This document shows, piece after piece, positions 62,444 through 64,000 of a DNA stretch of 64,000 bases. The notes below the pieces were generated by a model. That model did not search any database and was not told the DNA's origin. It saw only the letters and a program-made list of their open reading frames with translations. Source of the DNA: Bradyrhizobium sediminis (GTDB taxonomy: Bacteria; Pseudomonadota; Alphaproteobacteria; Rhizobiales; Xanthobacteraceae); contig NZ_CP076134.1 in the NCBI RefSeq assembly GCF_018736085.1, forward strand, positions 5,280,501 through 5,344,500, given 5' to 3'. A program made the translations under genes and the position numbers. How positions within the stretch are numbered: the first letter of the stretch is position 1; each line of letters starts with the position of its first letter.

Positions 62444-62710
62444 CTATTGGCGGTCGCGCAAATCCTCGTAAAGCACGCGGGCGGCGGTGGCGTCGCCCCG
62501 GCGCTCCGCGAACGCCACCACCTTCAGAACGCGCACCGAGTTGTCGAGCCCGACGGTGACGACGTCGCCTATCTTGACGGCATGGCCGGGCGCCTTCTCG
62601 CGCACGCCGTTGACGCGGACGTGGCCGGCTTCCACCAGCGCGGCGGAACTGGAGCGGGCCTTCACCACCCGCGCATGCCACAGCCATTTATCGAGACGCT
62701 GACGATCCAA
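62444..62710 (-). CDS. S4-domain RNA-binding protein (Hsp15-like)
   Basis: An 88-residue protein with an S4 fold: MDRQRLDKWLWHARVVKARS, AALVEAGHVRVNGVREKAPG and HAVKIGDVVTVGLDNSVRVL. This is the HslR/Hsp15 group, which binds stalled 50S subunits carrying nascent chains. The frame uses ATG at 62710, next to the end of the helicase-type gene, with which it forms an operon (40 bases). Confidence 0.87.
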   Translation of the reverse strand: MDRQRLDKWLWHARVVKARSSSAALVEAGHVRVNGVREKAPGHAVKIGDVVTVGLDNSVRVLKVVAFAERRGDATAARVLYEDLRDRQ

Positions 62711-62749
62711 GCGACACCACTTCGAGAAGGATCAGCACTTAATGCCCGG

Positions 62750-64000
62750 CTAGTCCTTGCGGCCGGCGGTGAGTTGTTCCTTCAGCGCCGCGAGCTTGGC
62801 GAAGGGCGAATTGGGATCGGCGGGGCGGTCGCGTTCGCGCGGGGCGGCGCTGGTGGCCCACTGCCGGTGTGACGGCCCGAAGTCGCGGCCGCCTTTATCG
62901 CGGTCGCGGCCACCCTTGTCGCGCGGGCCTTTATCTCGGCCACCGCCGAACTTGCCCTTGTCACGGCCCTGGTCGCGATCCCGGCCCTTGTCTCGGCCCT
63001 TGTCCCTGTCCTTGCCTTCAAAGCGCTCGCGCGGCGGACGGCCGCCGCGGTCGTCACGCGGCGCGGGCACGCCTTCGGCGGATGTCGCCGCCACGGCTTC
63101 GGCCGGCGCGTCGGTGCGAGGTTTTCTGAAATCCTGGTGGCGGTCGCGCCGTCCGCGGCGATGCCGCTCGCCCTTTGCCGCCTCGCCGCCGGCTTCGCCG
63201 GTAGCGGCCGCAGGTTCCGCGCCCTGCTGCGGGCGATCCTGATGGCGATGACGGTGGCGATCATGGCGCGGCCGGCGTTCGTCCGAACGGCCGCCGGGCC
63301 GCCAGACTTCCACCAGTTCCGGCGCTGCGGGAACTTCGGGCGCGGCAGCGGCGGTCTCGACCGGCGCAGCGTCGCCGGCGGCAACGGTTTCAGTCGCGGC
63401 TTCAGCGGCAGACTGTTCCGGCGGCGGTTCCGCCGCGGGCGTTTCCACCACAGCCGATGGTTCCGGCTGCGCGGCCTCGACGGTAACGGGCTCGGCCGGT
63501 TCGGGCGCCGGCGCGAATGCGACATCGGGCAGCAGCGTCGTCGACGGCGCCGCAACTTCCGAAGCCTGCGCAACATCGGTACTGGGTTCAGCAACGACCG
63601 CGCTCTCGGCGGCAACCGTATCGGCAGCGACAGCCGTATTCTCGACCGCTGCCTCGGCAGAGGTTTCCGACGCCGCCTCTGCCGGAGTTGCCTCCGCCGC
63701 AACTGCTTCCGCGGCCGGCGCTTCGACCACCACCGGCTTCGGCGGCAATGGCGGCTTGCGGTCCATGCGATAGCCGAGCGCGCGCAGGATCGAGGCGAAG
63801 TCTTCGCCGGCCGAACCGGTCAAGGACGTCATCGCCTGCGTCACCACGAAACCGCGGCCGTCGAACGCGCCGGCGGGCTTTTCGCCCGGCGAGGTTTCGC
63901 GCCATGCCAAAGCGGGACGGATGATATCGGCGAGCCGTTCCAGGATATCGACCCGCACCGCGCGTTCGCCGCATTGCTTGTAGCCGAGCACGCGATAGGC
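62750..64000 (-). CDS. C-terminal part of a large helicase-type protein (5' end outside window)
   Basis: The frame is open from the right edge to a TAG at 62750, about 416 residues. The first 75 or so (GYKQCGERAVRVDILERLAD, WRETSPGEKPAGAFDGRGFV, GSAGEDFASILRALGYRMDR) are characteristic of the region after the helicase core of the rhizobial SUV3-like DEAD-box proteins of about 1100 residues. The rest is low-complexity: Ala/Val/Pro/Glu-rich (about 80-230), then strongly basic with Arg/Asp/Gly/Lys repeats (GKDRDKGRDKGRDRDQGRDK). The basic tail probably binds RNA. Followed by the S4 protein gene. Confidence 0.78.
   Translation of the reverse strand, partial: AYRVLGYKQCGERAVRVDILERLADIIRPALAWRETSPGEKPAGAFDGRGFVVTQAMTSLTGSAGEDFASILRALGYRMDRKPPLPPKPVVVEAPAAEAVAAEATPAEAASETSAEAAVENTAVAADTVAAESAVVAEPSTDVAQASEVAAPSTTLLPDVAFAPAPEPAEPVTVEAAQPEPSAVVETPAAEPPPEQSAAEAATETVAAGDAAPVETAAAAPEVPAAPELVEVWRPGGRSDERRPRHDRHRHRHQDRPQQGAEPAAATGEAGGEAAKGERHRRGRRDRHQDFRKPRTDAPAEAVAATSAEGVPAPRDDRGGRPPRERFEGKDRDKGRDKGRDRDQGRDKGKFGGGRDKGPRDKGGRDRDKGGRDFGPSHRQWATSAAPRERDRPADPNSPFAKLAALKEQLTAGRKD

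Overview
The window is GC-rich, gene-dense chromosomal DNA that looks like an alphaproteobacterium of the Bradyrhizobium/Rhodopseudomonas (Nitrobacteraceae) type. The evidence is gene content (stand-alone FMN glutamate synthase domain protein, FdxA next to a CarD regulator and an S4 protein, many crotonases and acyl-CoA dehydrogenases), high-GC codon use, a perfect FixK/FNR-type box, and several families of intergenic palindromic repeats of the kind common in these genomes. The genus is an inference from memory of such genomes, not from a database search.

Layout. 1-8.1 kb: end of an OprB-type porin, a membrane-anchored FMN glutamate synthase-like protein, ferredoxin-NADP reductase, then an overlapping pair encoding a cyanophycin-synthetase-like ATP-grasp enzyme and a FolC/Mur-type ligase (the most unusual gene pair here), and a CurA-like reductase. 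8.3-12.7 kb: an RND efflux pump with its lipoprotein adaptor. 12.9-13.8 kb: a secreted protein with three cysteine repeats of identical spacing. 13.9-22.5 kb: an aromatic-acid region that converges on gentisate. It holds an IclR regulator, a salicylyl-CoA 5-hydroxylase-like flavoprotein, a benzoate-CoA-ligase-family enzyme, an IS630-family element sitting just after the ligase stop codon, a 3-hydroxybenzoate 6-hydroxylase-like enzyme, MarR, maleylpyruvate isomerase and gentisate 1,2-dioxygenase. A palindromic operator candidate lies in each divergent promoter.

22.9-38 kb: a large membrane protein with a spermidine-synthase-like domain; an ABC importer (permease, ATPase, binding protein) in one operon with an FAD oxidoreductase; a ketopantoate-reductase-like gene; a His/Gly-rich protein with LTxxQ-type motifs; short-chain dehydrogenase, crotonase, rhodanese and hydrolase genes; tRNA-Arg(CCT); and an RraA-cupin-Bug receptor operon bracketed by tRNA-Arg and a decayed copy of the 5' half of the same tRNA. 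38.2-43.3 kb: a probable oxygen/redox signalling block made of a Cys-bearing Crp/Fnr regulator, a perfect TTGAT-N4-ATCAA box, a soluble globin-coupled chemoreceptor and a PAS-PAS-GGDEF-EAL protein.

43.5-46 kb: small exported or membrane proteins (CAP, YidB, GlsB/YeaQ). 46.1-56.6 kb: a CoA-thioester degradation region with SDR, two adjacent acyl-CoA dehydrogenase subunits, two crotonases, an NDP-forming acyl-CoA synthetase, VOC proteins and a Leu/Ile/Val-type binding protein, interspersed with palindromic repeats, including a back-to-back pair of about 78-nt elements of a distinct design. 56.7-64 kb: a degenerate nuclease-fold protein, an M48 lipoprotein protease, AraC, a TauE/SafE exporter, a CarD regulator with a histone-H1-like tail and a clear terminator, 7Fe ferredoxin, an S4 RNA-binding protein and the C-terminal tail of a large helicase-type protein running off the window.

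All assignments rest on reading motifs and layout in the sequence; no similarity search was run.
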